Source of the DNA: Smallanthus sonchifolius
Taxonomy: Eukaryota; Streptophyta; Magnoliopsida; Asterales; Asteraceae
Reading direction: 5' to 3'
Assembly (NCBI GenBank): GCA_023525975.1
Contig: CM042020.1
Span: 14,190,001 to 14,254,000 of the forward strand
DNA: 64,000 nt
Shown piece by piece: positions 1 to 9,825 of the stretch (positions are counted from its first letter, which is position 1; every line of letters starts with the position of its first letter). Below the pieces are notes generated by a model that was not told the DNA's origin, searched no databases, and saw only the letters and a program-made list of their open reading frames with translations. Made by a program: the position numbers and the translations under genes.

Positions 1-582
1 TGTGGTTAATGAAGCAGAAGCTGAGGCGTCCAACCAAAACAAGGGAAAGGGAATCATGACTAAAGAAGAAGAGAAGAGAATTGAAGAAGAGGAAAGAGAA
101 AAAGAAAGAAGAAGAAGATATAGAGAAGAAGAAGAAGAAATGAAACAAATAAAGAAGGATCAAGAGAGAAAAGCAACCATGCTATTCAGAGAGCAGCAGA
201 TAAACTGACTTGAAAGATCTCTTGGTTCCACAAAAGTCCAAGTTCATGTAGCTTCACAAATTGATGAAGATGAAGCTTTGGCACTAAATCTACAGGAACA
301 GTTTGCCAGAGAAGATGAAGAAAGAGAGAAACAGAAAGCTGAAGTGGCAAAATTCAAAATAAAAGACTCTTAACTAGCAAAGGAGATGAGAATTGAGTGG
401 ATTGAGGCTCTAACTAATCAAGGTGAGGATGGAGACTACCTTGAGAAGTTATCAAATAAAGAGCTCTGCAGAGCCTACATAGGTCAACCAGGAGAGCTAG
501 CAAGAAAGAAAAGGGCAAAAGAAGAAGAAAAGGCTAGGGAAAAGTCTAGAAAAACCATTGCTTTCAATAAAAGATCACATGA
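1..582 (+). pseudogene. Left part of a transposon-associated gene, K/E-rich coiled-coil region
   Basis: One frame runs from the window edge to 582, broken by TGA at 206-208 and TAA at 371-373. The first 65 residues are almost all Glu, Lys and Arg, a likely coiled coil. Residues from 386 on include the stretch LEKLSNKELCRAYIGQPGEL, followed by another basic K/E run. The gene is cut at 582 by a solo LTR. The same frame resumes at 11,860 once the insertion and one copy of the duplicated CATGA are removed. I recognise it only as a repeat-associated protein of the kind common in composite genomes; no enzymatic motif is visible and the true start lies upstream of the window. Confidence 0.6.
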
Positions 583-1318
583 TGTAAGGTCCCAAACCAG
601 GCACCCTACAGTTGGTCCTCATCACTAGGTAAACTCATTAAAACACTTAACTTTCATTTAAGTAAACAGCGGAAGTCTTTCTCGAAATAGTATTATCTTT
701 AAACTCGTTAATTTTCATAACGTTACCTGACGAATGCATGCGCACCAACCCGAGTAGCCTGCTCCCAAGCCAAGATACCTCGTCTAGCAGACTCACCTAC
801 AAAACAATCTAACGTACATACAAAGTCAGCTACGCTGAGTGAGTTCTAATAGTTTAATTTAAACAAAAGCCAACTCGTCTAATTTATTTTTTTTATTCCA
901 CTCAAGACCCTCTGGTCTTTATAAAATAGTTTTATAAATTGTCCTCATATAGATAACCCTGTTATCTTACAATATCCCGGAGGATTCACCACCCCCGACT
1001 CAACCCACCATTTTAACTCAGTAAGTCTCTCCGACTTAGATCTAGCTTACTACTCTGAAAAACACACAATTTACCATATATCTTAACCACACATTGGTTA
1101 ACTCAACCAACCTCTAGACACTGGCTTAACCAGCCCTAACCAAGACTCTTAAAAATCAACTGACACAACAGTTGCACATGATGTACTTGTCCCGACACAA
1201 CGGTCAATCTAACTTGACACACCACATTGATTCCATATATTTATCACATCACTATTATCTCGTACATAATTAATATAACTCATCACTTACATGCAAATTA
1301 ACACATATATATGCACAC

Positions 1319-2951
1319 TGATGTCGTCCAGACGGTCTGTAAAATAAACTACTAAACCTAACCTAGACTCCTAAGTAATAAATGGGAAACCTATGAACTA
1401 GACCGCACTGACAGGCAAGTGTACCTATCGAGTGTAGCACAGCTTAACGGTAAACCGGAATATCGTACCCTAGAGACACTATTAACTATACTAGACTCTG
1501 ACTCCGACTAAAGATTGATTTGGTTTGGGGGGTTTACTATACTAAAGATTAAACTAAGAATGCAATAAACTAAGAACGACTCAACTATCAAGACAAAGAA
1601 CAAAGGTAAAATCAGAATGGGAAGAATATCACCTAGGTCGGAATCCTACTTGCAAAGCACAACTTCTATCGGTTATGGAAACTATAATGGATATGGGTTT
1701 CCAAGGAAACAACTCTAGACAGCCTAGTGGATCCCTAATCACTCTCAGGGTGTCACCAACTAAGGAACCTAAGGATGTACTAACTCACCAGATTGTGGGA
1801 TCACTTCTCAGGTATTTCCAACAATGATAAAGTACCCTAATAGACAGATTACCTTTCATTCTCTCCGTCCACCAATACCCTCGAAGAATGAATGGGGTAA
1901 TCTCAAGATAACAACTATGACACGAATAGAAACAATCACTAGACACCTAATATCGGCTTCGTCTCAGACAGCTGACACTCGGATTCCTAATGACTAATAG
2001 TAAACGACAAATTCTCACCTCTCGGGTATTGAACGAAGATACACATTCACTTCTAATCAGCAATCAAAGACAATTCCTATGGCTACTACGTCTAGCAAAC
2101 CACCCTAATCACAAATACTAAGATCTATGACCAAGATACGCTAATCAAACTGGCAGCCAACCACAATCAACGCAAGGAATTGAAATCAAACACAAGATCA
2201 TATCTAAACATGCAATAACATCACAATAATTAACTCAAGATTGTTTACAAAATCATAAACCCATTAATTCAATCCAAAAACCGATAAAAATCAAAACTTT
2301 AACAAGTATTCATCATGTGACCTAGGCAATATGTAAGTTTTAGCCTACGATCATGTTTAAACAACCAAAACAGAAGTAATAAACAAGATTCATGGTTTCA
2401 AACAATTAAATCAAAGATAAAAATCAAATCTTGAAAACCTAGAATGTAAAACTACAAACCCGGACTCCAAAGATTTAAGTTTTAGCCTCCAATTGACTTC
2501 CAATCTCCAAAAATCTCTTTCTAACTCTCTCTGGATGGCAAGAAGTCGAACCCTTTTCAATAATGGATTACAATTCTATTAAAAATCAATTTTTAGGGTT
2601 TTTTCTCGGAATTCTGTTCCCTCGCGTACCGCGAAAGAAACAATCCGGGTCTTCGCGTACCGCGGAGGCCAAAATAGTCGCAGCTGATTTCCGAGTTCCT
2701 CACGTACCGCGAGAAATCCTATATTCTTCTCTCGCGTACCGCGAAAGCCATTATTTCAACATTTTCTTTCTTTATTTCTTCCGGCTTCGTTCTCTTTCTC
2801 GGTTTCTTCATGTATTCACTTGTATTATTCCCGAGCTCTTGTAAACATACCATAGACTCAAATGTACATCAAAACGACTCAAAACAAAGATAAAACTAAC
2901 TAAAGATGCACTAAAACAATTGAATAAAGATGTGTGCTTTGCACTACATCA
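1319..2951 (-). repeat. Element A 3' LTR (left copy)
   Basis: A 1,633-bp direct repeat of 8,208-9,825. The plus strand starts TGATGTCGTCC and ends GCACTACATCA, so the minus-strand LTR is TGATGTAG...ACATCA. The two copies differ by scattered substitutions and short indels (for example an extra stretch near 1,560-1,585), so the insertion is not recent. It holds the four-copy TCGCG-N3-CGCGA array at 2,622-2,745. Confidence 0.92.
2622..2745 (-). promoter_or_regulatory. Four-copy TCGCG-N3-CGCGA array in element A left LTR
   Basis: Copies begin near 2,622, 2,653, 2,700 and 2,732 (steps 31, 47, 32). Consensus is TCGCGTACCGCGA; the third has TCACG. The array lies in U3, just upstream of the TATA-like region in element orientation. 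A role as enhancer or protein-binding site is inference. Confidence 0.7.
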
Positions 2952-2970
2952 AATATCCCCACACTTAACC
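2952..2970 (-). promoter_or_regulatory. Element A polypurine tract next to the 3' LTR
   Basis: The minus strand reads AAGGTTAAGTGTGGGGATAT directly before the LTR start. Its position and G-run fit the plus-strand primer. Confidence 0.75.
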
Positions 2971-3941
2971 TTTTTTCGTCCTCGAAAAAGTCTGGAAATG
3001 GAATCATAACTGGCATCTAACTAACAAACATCAATTACCAATTATCAAAATATACTCACGCGTTAAAAAGCAATAATCAGTATTTCTGTCCGATTAAACC
3101 CAAGCACCAACTTTCAAGCCCCCGTTATGTGTTCTAAATTCCAATTTATACAGTTATCAATCAATCTATGTGACTCACACTTAACAGTTACAGCTCTACC
3201 TAATCTCGTCTCACGGTCATGTTTAGGCATGGATTAAACCATATAGATTTCACCTCACCACGTTAAACTAAGATTTATAGGTTTTAGAAATTAGATGAAA
3301 TATGAATAAATGGATGATATATGAGCATTATTAAGAAAATTAACTTTCGTCTAGAGGCGTTTCAACCAAGTCACTATCTCGGAAGGTAACACATAGAATA
3401 CAGTCTAAACAATGAAGCACATAAGAATCAACCCAGTGGTGTTTCAATCAGGTTGGAACCCGACGTGTGACACGTAGGCGAAACTTAGATTTCAATCAAA
3501 TAAGCTCAAGAAGTATGGAATTATGGATGCGGACACCACCGAAACTCGGATTTATTCTCATAAAAAAAGAGTGGTGTGCCAAGAAATTTCAAAAACCTCT
3601 AAATTTTAGTTTAACTTGGTACCTATCACCCTATATTGACAGTTTCAGTATTACCGATTACCCTAAGATGAGTACCCACAAGATATCATGATTTTAATTC
3701 AGTTGATTCCTAAACAACACAAACAGGATATTTAAGCTTTACTAGCTAGCTGGGTCTACCAAAACATCACTAATTAAACACGTTTTCAATTATTTAATCA
3801 TTTAAACTTAATAAAGATCCAGTTGTACTATCATTTTCCAAGTATAAGCAGTTATTTCCAAGGACATTTTTCAAATTTATTTTTATTTTTTTTGTATTTT
3901 TGAATTTTTATAAACAAGACAAACTAGTTAAACTAGACACT

Positions 3942-3988
3942 CACATCCCCACACTTGAAAGACACATTGTCCTCAATGTGAAGCAAAA
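3942..3988 (-). promoter_or_regulatory. Conserved internal PPT-like tract (element A copy)
   Basis: The minus strand reads CTTCACATTGAGGACAATG, then a T/C run, then AAGTGTGGGGATG. Nearly the same tract recurs in element B at 32,070-32,107 and 49,275-49,313. It lies about 1 kb from the LTR, so it is not the terminal PPT. Confidence 0.6.
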
Positions 3989-4593
3989 CACAAGTAAAAA
4001 TAAAAATGCAAAAATAAAACAAAACAGGAAGCGACTTAGCTGGTAATGTATATGCAAACAAATGTGCAGTTTCGTTCTTCCATGTGTGCACCGTATAGCA
4101 TTTCGGCCGTGGTTGCACATACTGTCGGGTTGACTTTACAAGATAGATAAGATGAGAATCAACCCCGCTTAAATGGAGATTGAGTACGGACGGAGTGATC
4201 AAAACCTGCACAATAAAACTCACACAAGCCCGCAGCATTAAACTGACTCAAATAAAATAAAGACTCGACTGACTCACTAAAAATTAAAAGACTCAAGATA
4301 GATAGATATGCAGAGAAACATACTCAATGGGTGGCAAACACATAGACATGAATGCCACAGCAAGGTCGGTCATCGGTCACGAACGGTTTCTAAGTCTCCC
4401 ATGGTAATGGTAGTCGGTGGACGATGAAATGGTATGATAATAGTAGATAAATGATAGTGGATGGTGGTGGATGATATGGTGATATTGGATGAGGGATAGA
4501 GGATATAGGTGTAAATGATAGTGGTGGTTGATGTGGGTGAACGGTAAGGGAAAACATGGGAAAAGAAAGGCAAAACAGCATTTCATGTCCCCC

Positions 4594-4719
4594 TCGCGTA
4601 CCGCGAAGGAAACCTGTCCACTCCTCGCGTACCGCTAGGGAGTGATATTTTAAGCCGGCCAACTTCATTGTCCCTCGCGTACCGCGAAGGAATCTCTTTC
4701 CTTTCTCGCGTACCGCGAG
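4594..4719 (-). promoter_or_regulatory. Four-copy TCGCG-N3-CGCGA array in element A internal region
   Basis: Copies near 4,594, 4,625, 4,675 and 4,706 (steps 31, 50, 31) with the same TAC spacer as the LTR array. The second copy ends CGCTA. Flanking DNA is not obviously homologous to the LTR. Confidence 0.7.
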
Positions 4720-5010
4720 TGACCGATATTCACAGAAAGTTAAGAACTTTTTACATTTTTTATACTTAGAATATTTTTGACCCGCTAAAATTCTTTTTCA
4801 CCCAACTTCACTAAAATCCTGTCCCAAGCATAAAAACAAATGTAAAAATACCTGGAACTTCATTCCCGGTGATTTTCCTCACCGAATCAAGCGCGAATCC
4901 CTGCAAAACATGACACAAACAAAACACACAAACCGAAAAACATAGAGAAAGACACGGACTCAAACCAAGTAATGCATACAAACTCTACATCCCGGGCACT
5001 TGCCCAAGAC

Positions 5011-5250
5011 TCAAACAAGCCTATCAGGAGGCTTCTCCTTGATCCTAACCGGTACCGCCTTCATCCTCCGCGGTCTACCGATCCTCCAATTCAGCAACTT
5101 AACACTCTTATCAAACCATGAACTCAGAACATATTTTGCACATAGATCCTTCCACCACAACTTAAATCTACTCGGTCCGAATGTAATATGCATCAAATAA
5201 CCAAGTAATTTGTCACCCCTAGATGTCCCCGCACTTGGAGGTTGCAGCAA
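5011..5250 (-). pseudogene. Unrecognised short reading frame downstream of the element A protease
   Basis: Seventy-nine codons in a different frame from gag-protease. Tryptophan-rich patches include RFKLWWKDLCAKYVLSSWF and a basic stretch RIGRPRRMKAVPVRIKEK. It sits where RT would begin in a full element and resembles no RT block I know. It may be the end of an accessory ORF or a frameshifted continuation of the polyprotein. Confidence 0.35.
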
Positions 5251-5267
5251 CCTAAAATCAGATAACT

Positions 5268-6785
5268 CTATGATGGTACGGGTTCTCTTACGAGGTGGTC
5301 TAAACCTAGGAACACTAGAACTAGGGTCGGATCAACGGTTCTCCCCTCAGAAAGCACAATGGTGATGTGTAGTGGTTCAGGAATGGGATTTCTTATATGT
5401 GGGACCTCTAAACCTTCACTAGGATCATCAGGATCCTCTACAACCTCCACTAACTCCCCCAAACTTGGGGTTTTGCCTATGATTGCATCTAGCTCTGCCA
5501 TCATACCCAGCAGCAAATCGGGCATCTCATTGCCGTAATCATCCTGCTCTTCCAACAACTTCTCTAATTCTATCACCCAATCAGATGGTTCTTCTAAATT
5601 CGGGGCGGGTTAACCTATTTCTATCACTGGATCAGAGTCCTGCTTGTAGTCCATGGAGGCATCAAGCATGCACACAGAGTGGCTATGCTCGCCAACATCC
5701 CTCACGGACTGTGTAGCATCAAATGTGGCTGACTCATCCTCCACCCGAAGTGTGAGTTTCCCGTCAAAGACATCAATCATTGCCTTGGAGGTACGTAGGA
5801 ACAGGCGTACTAGGATGAGTGGGACTCTATCATCCACTTCCATATCCAGAATAACAAAATCCACGGGAAATACAAACTTGCCTACTTTCACTAGAAGATT
5901 TTCCGCAATTCCCCGTGGATACTTGACTGAACGGTCAGCCAAGGATATGCTCATGCGCGTCGGCTGTGGTTCACCAAGGTCTAGCTGCTTGTATAAAGAA
6001 TAGGGCATCATATTGATGCTAGCACCTAGGTCGGCCAAACCGTGGTGTAAGGGCAAACTGCCTAGGAGAGATGGAATCGTGAAACGCCCCGGGTCTCCCA
6101 ATTTCTCGGGCAGCTTGTTCTGCACCACCGCAGAGCATTGCTCACTAAGTGAGATTTTAGAGACCTCCTCGAGCTTGTTCTTGTTGGAAAGAAGATCTTT
6201 TAGAAACTTGCCATACTTTGGCATGCGCTGGAGGGTCTCTATCAGCGGGATATTGACCTTGAGTTGTTTGAACATGTTAAGGAAGTGACCGTATTCCCTA
6301 GTGTGTTTTTGTGGCAACAAACGTGCTGGGTAGGGGACACAAGTCAGGTTAATCTCGGGGGACTTCATCTCCACCCCCTTCTTCTTTTCCTTTGCCGTCT
6401 CGGCAGGCATATCAACAACTTCCTCTTTGACCACCTGCTCCTATGCCATCTTAGCATCGATCTCAGCGAATTTAGCTATCCAATCTACCTTCATCACTTC
6501 CTCTACTGAAGGTATGCCATAGTCAATGGAGTGGGAGTCATCCTCTACAACCTTTTTCTCCTCCTCACTCCTAACTAACACGGCCATCACTGAAGCGTTG
6601 GAGCCTGAAGATTGACCTCCTTGTCGATCCTTCAGACTCTTAGCGATGTCCTCAACCGTGCGTTGCAGATCATGGAATGCCGACTGTTGATTCTTCAATA
6701 GAGTGTCATGGCTATCCAATCTCTGCCTAGCATCCCTGTCATTCTGGACCAGGTGGGCAAGCATTTGTGTCTGGTTCGCAATCAT
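5268..6785 (-). pseudogene. Element A gag C-terminal linker, aspartic protease and acidic tail
   Basis: This continues the gag frame with no frameshift. A Gln/Asp-rich helical linker covers 6,785-6,441. After TAG at about 6,432-6,437 comes the protease, with the active-site region ADLGASINMMPYS, then RMSISLADRSVKYP and a DFVILDMEVD flap region. A TAA near 5,607 follows. An acidic segment rich in Glu and Asp extends to 5,268. The protease would mature the gag polyprotein. A late motif reads LILVRLFL where the family usually has LGRPFL, so the fold may be damaged. After this the frame is lost and no reverse transcriptase follows. Confidence 0.85.
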
Positions 6786-6848
6786 CTCCTCTATCTTCTT
6801 GGTGTCGACACTGCTTCTCGAGCTAGGTCCTGCTTCTCCTCCTTGCTG

Positions 6849-7991
6849 CTACTGTTGCTGGCAACCGTTAAACCCAGGTGGGTTGTTTTCAGATCTCCAT
6901 CCCGAGGCGAATGAATTATTGTAATTATTATACCCTCGGTTCTGGTACTGGTTGCCAGCATAGCTCATATGCTCCTGATTATTCACTTGGCAATCTCTGG
7001 TGTCGTGGCCTCCCCGGCACACCTCACACCTAAGAGCACTGAGCTTCAGCACCTTTATTTCGTTAGCCATAGCGGAGAGTGCAGCAGCTACGCTAGTATC
7101 ATGAGTGACCTGATGCACACCTCTGGAAGAAGAGGCGGGTGCTCTAGCAGTAGGAATGGAATTCCTAACAGAACGTGGATGTTGTTGTTCGGCTTGAGCG
7201 AAGCTCTCGAATATCTCCTCACACTCGCCTGGCTCGAGTTTATCCATGATATGGCCTCCCGCAGCAGTGTTGAACATTTGCTGCTTCTCGAAAGTGAGAC
7301 CATTGTAGAACTTCTCCACTATCGCCCAGTCAGACAGACCGTGTTGGGGACATCGGCTCAACAGCGTGTTGAACCGCTCCCAGGCCATGTGATAGGGCTC
7401 GTCGGGATCCATTCGGAAGGAGTGGATTTGATCCCTAAGGCGAGCTGCCCTGGAAGGTGGATAGTACTTTTTAAAGAACTTGGCTTCGAGATCATCCCAT
7501 GTGGTGATCGAGTTGTCTGGGAGAGTGTCGAGCCAAGTAGAAGCACGCCCAGAGAGGGAGAATGGGAAGAGACACAAGTAGATTGCGTCCTTAGACACAC
7601 CCGTGATATTGAAAGTATAAAATATGCGTGCAAAGCGGGATAAATGTCTCGGTGCATCCTCATCCTCAAGGCCATGGAATTATGTGGCATGAGTGATCGT
7701 ACTCATGACATGTGATGGGATCTGCCAAGAATTGGCGTTCGGTATAGTGGGGCATGTGATCGAAGATCTCGCGCCCATGACCCCATCACTGGCCCTCTGG
7801 TGCACAGTACGCCTCACTGGTGGGTCAGCGTCGCCTATATCAAGAAATGGAATTGGGCTAGTAGGACGTACCTTGGTGATGCACAATGCCTTCAAATGCT
7901 CCTGAAAGTCGTGGGTGCGCTCGTGAAGCTCTCGTTCGGGCTCTGAAAAAGCTGCAAAAGATGGTGATCCCTGCGAACGAGTATGGTGCAT
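6849..7991 (-). pseudogene. gag: Element A gag (capsid and zinc knuckle)
   Basis: The frame starts at an ATG at 7,991 (MHHTRSQGSPSF), downstream of the PBS. It is interrupted by TAA at about 7,677-7,679 where relatives carry glutamine. The next 249 residues are a typical Ty3 gag domain with FPFSLSGRASTWLDTLP, WDDLEAKFFKKYYPPS and AWERFNTLLSRCPQHG. They end in a CCHC knuckle, CEVCRGGHDTRDC, and an Asn/Gly/Tyr-rich tail. Gag coats the RNA and builds the particle. The knuckle has three residues between the second Cys and the His; the gag of element B has the same spacing, so it looks like a subgroup trait. A TAG near 6,846-6,848 follows a Gln run. Confidence 0.88.
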
Positions 7992-8180
7992 AAATGGAAA
8001 GTCTCTAGAAGGAAACAGAAAAAAGACTCAAAGACACACATAAAGACTCGATTCTAAATTAGACACTCAGATAAGACTCACAAGTAGCACAGAAGATAAG
8101 CACACAAAAATAAGACTCAAAATCAAAACAAACCAAAAAGCACTAAAAGAACTAGTCAAAGCTAATATTGCTATTGCCAA

Positions 8181-8203
8181 GCGTCCCCGACAACGGCGCC
8201 AAA
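8181..8203 (-). promoter_or_regulatory. Element A primer-binding site (tRNA-Asp type)
   Basis: On the minus strand the sequence just after the 5' LTR reads TTGGCGCCGTTGTCGGGGAC, which matches the 3' end of plant tRNA-Asp as used by Athila-group elements. It lies a few bases from the LTR end. Confidence 0.88.
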
Positions 8204-8207
8204 AACT

Positions 8208-9825
8208 TGATGTCGTCCAAACGGTCTATAAAATAAACTACTAAACCTAACCTAGACTCCTAAGTAATAAATGGAAAACCTATGAACTAGACCGCACTGA
8301 CATGCAAGTGTACCTATCGAGTGTAGCACAACTTAATGGTAAACTGGAATATTGAACCCTAGAGACACTGTATAACTATAATAGACTCTGACTCGGACTA
8401 AAGATTGATTTGGTTTGGGGGTTTACTATACTAAAGATTAAACTAGAATGACTCAACTATCAAGACAAAGAACAAAGGTAAAATCAGAATGGGAAGAATA
8501 TCACCTAGGTCGGAATCCTACTTGCAAAGCACAACTTCTATCGGTTAGGGAAACTATAATGGATCTGGGTTTCTAAGAAAACAACTCTAGACAGCCTAGT
8601 GGATCCCTAATCACTCTCAGGGTGTCACCAACTAAGGAACCTAAAGATGTACTAACTCACCAGATTGTTGGATCACTTCTCATGTATTTCCAACTGTGAT
8701 AAAGTACCCTAATAGACAGATTACCTCCCATTCTCTCCGTCCACCAATACACTCGAAGAATGCACGGGGTAATCTCAAGATAACAACTATGACACGAATA
8801 GCAACAATCACTAGACACCTAATACCGGCTTCCTCTCAGACAACGGACACTCGGATTCCTAATGACGAAGACTAAACGACAAATTCTCACCTCTCGAGTA
8901 TTGAACGAGGATACACATTCACTTCTAATCAACAATCAAAGAAAATTCCTATGGCTACTATGTCTAGCAAACCACCCTAATCACAAATCCTAAGATCTAT
9001 GACCAAGATACGCTAATCAAACTTGCAGACAACCACAATCAACGCAAGGAATTGAAATCAAACACAAGATCAAATCTAAACATGCAACAACATCACAATA
9101 ATTAACTCAAGATTGTTTACAAAATCATAAACCCATTAATTCAATCAAAAAACCGATAAAAATCAAAACTTTAACAAGTATTTATCATGTGACCTAGACA
9201 ATATGTAAGTTTTAGCCTAGGATCATGTTTAAACAACCAAAACAGAAGTAATAAACAAGATTCATGGTTTCAAACAATCAAAACAAAGATAAAAATCAAA
9301 TCTTGAAAACCTAGAATGCAAAACTACAAACCAGAACTCCAAAGATTCAAGCTTTAGCCTTCAATTGACTTCCAATCTCCAAAAATCGCCTTCTAACTCT
9401 CTCTGGACGGCAAGAAGTCGAACCCTTTTCAATAACGGAATACAATTCTATTAAAAATCAATTTTTAGGGTTTTTTTCTCGGAATTCTGTTCCCTCGCGT
9501 TCCGCGAAAGAAACAACCCGGGCCTTCGTGTACCGCGAAGGCCAAAATAGTCGCGGCTGATTTCTGAGTTCCTCGCGTACCGCGAGAACTCCTATCTTCT
9601 TCTCTCGCGTACCGCGAAAGGCATTATTTCAACATTTTCTTTCTTTATTTCTTCCGGCTTCGTTCTCTTTCTCGGTTTCTTCACGTATTCACTTGTATTA
9701 TTCCCGAGCTCCTGTAAACATACCATAGACTCAAATGTACATCAAAACGACTCAAAAACAAAGATAAAACTAACAAAAGACGCACTAAAACAATTGAATA
9801 AAGATGTGTGCTTTGCACTACATCA
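8208..9825 (-). repeat. Element A 5' LTR (right copy)
   Basis: A 1,618-bp direct repeat of 1,319-2,951. It is followed on the left by the PBS and gag, which makes it the 5' LTR in minus orientation. Its palindrome array at 9,495-9,618 has decayed slightly: the first spacer is TTC and the second arm is TCGTG. Confidence 0.92.
9495..9618 (-). promoter_or_regulatory. Four-copy palindrome array in element A right LTR
   Basis: Copies near 9,495, 9,526, 9,573 and 9,605. The first has spacer TTC and the second TCGTG for TCGCG; the last two are perfect. Spacing is unchanged. Confidence 0.7.

Larger units (their letters stand above)
2971..5000 (-). other. Element A 3' non-coding region
   Basis: No convincing gene. 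It contains a conserved PPT-like tract at 3,942-3,988, a GAT/GGT-rich low-complexity stretch at 4,400-4,520, and a four-copy TCGCG-N3-CGCGA array at 4,594-4,719. Several blocks are shared in the same order with element B (30,753-33,078), including one around the array-proximal GAACGGTT motif near 4,380. Confidence 0.75.
1319..9825 (-). mobile_element. Athila-like non-autonomous LTR retrotransposon, element A
   Basis: An 8.5-kb element with two LTRs (1,319-2,951 and 8,208-9,825) flanked by a perfect CACAC duplication (1,314-1,318 and 9,826-9,830). Gag and protease lie on the minus strand, so the 5' LTR is on the right. The PBS is complementary to tRNA-Asp, as in the Athila/Ty3 lineage, and a G-rich PPT abuts the left LTR. 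Reverse transcriptase, RNase H and integrase motifs are absent in all frames between protease and PPT. About 2 kb of 3' non-coding DNA replaces pol. The element would need enzymes from a relative; element B at 29,016-51,295 is of the right type. Confidence 0.9.

Noticed and set aside
4370..4668. Overlapping minus-strand frames rich in His, Ser and Thr
   Set aside because: Caused by the GAT/GGT-rich low-complexity tract in the element A 3' region.
5653..6288. Plus-strand frames of 116 and 91 codons
   Set aside because: Antisense shadows of the element A protease region.
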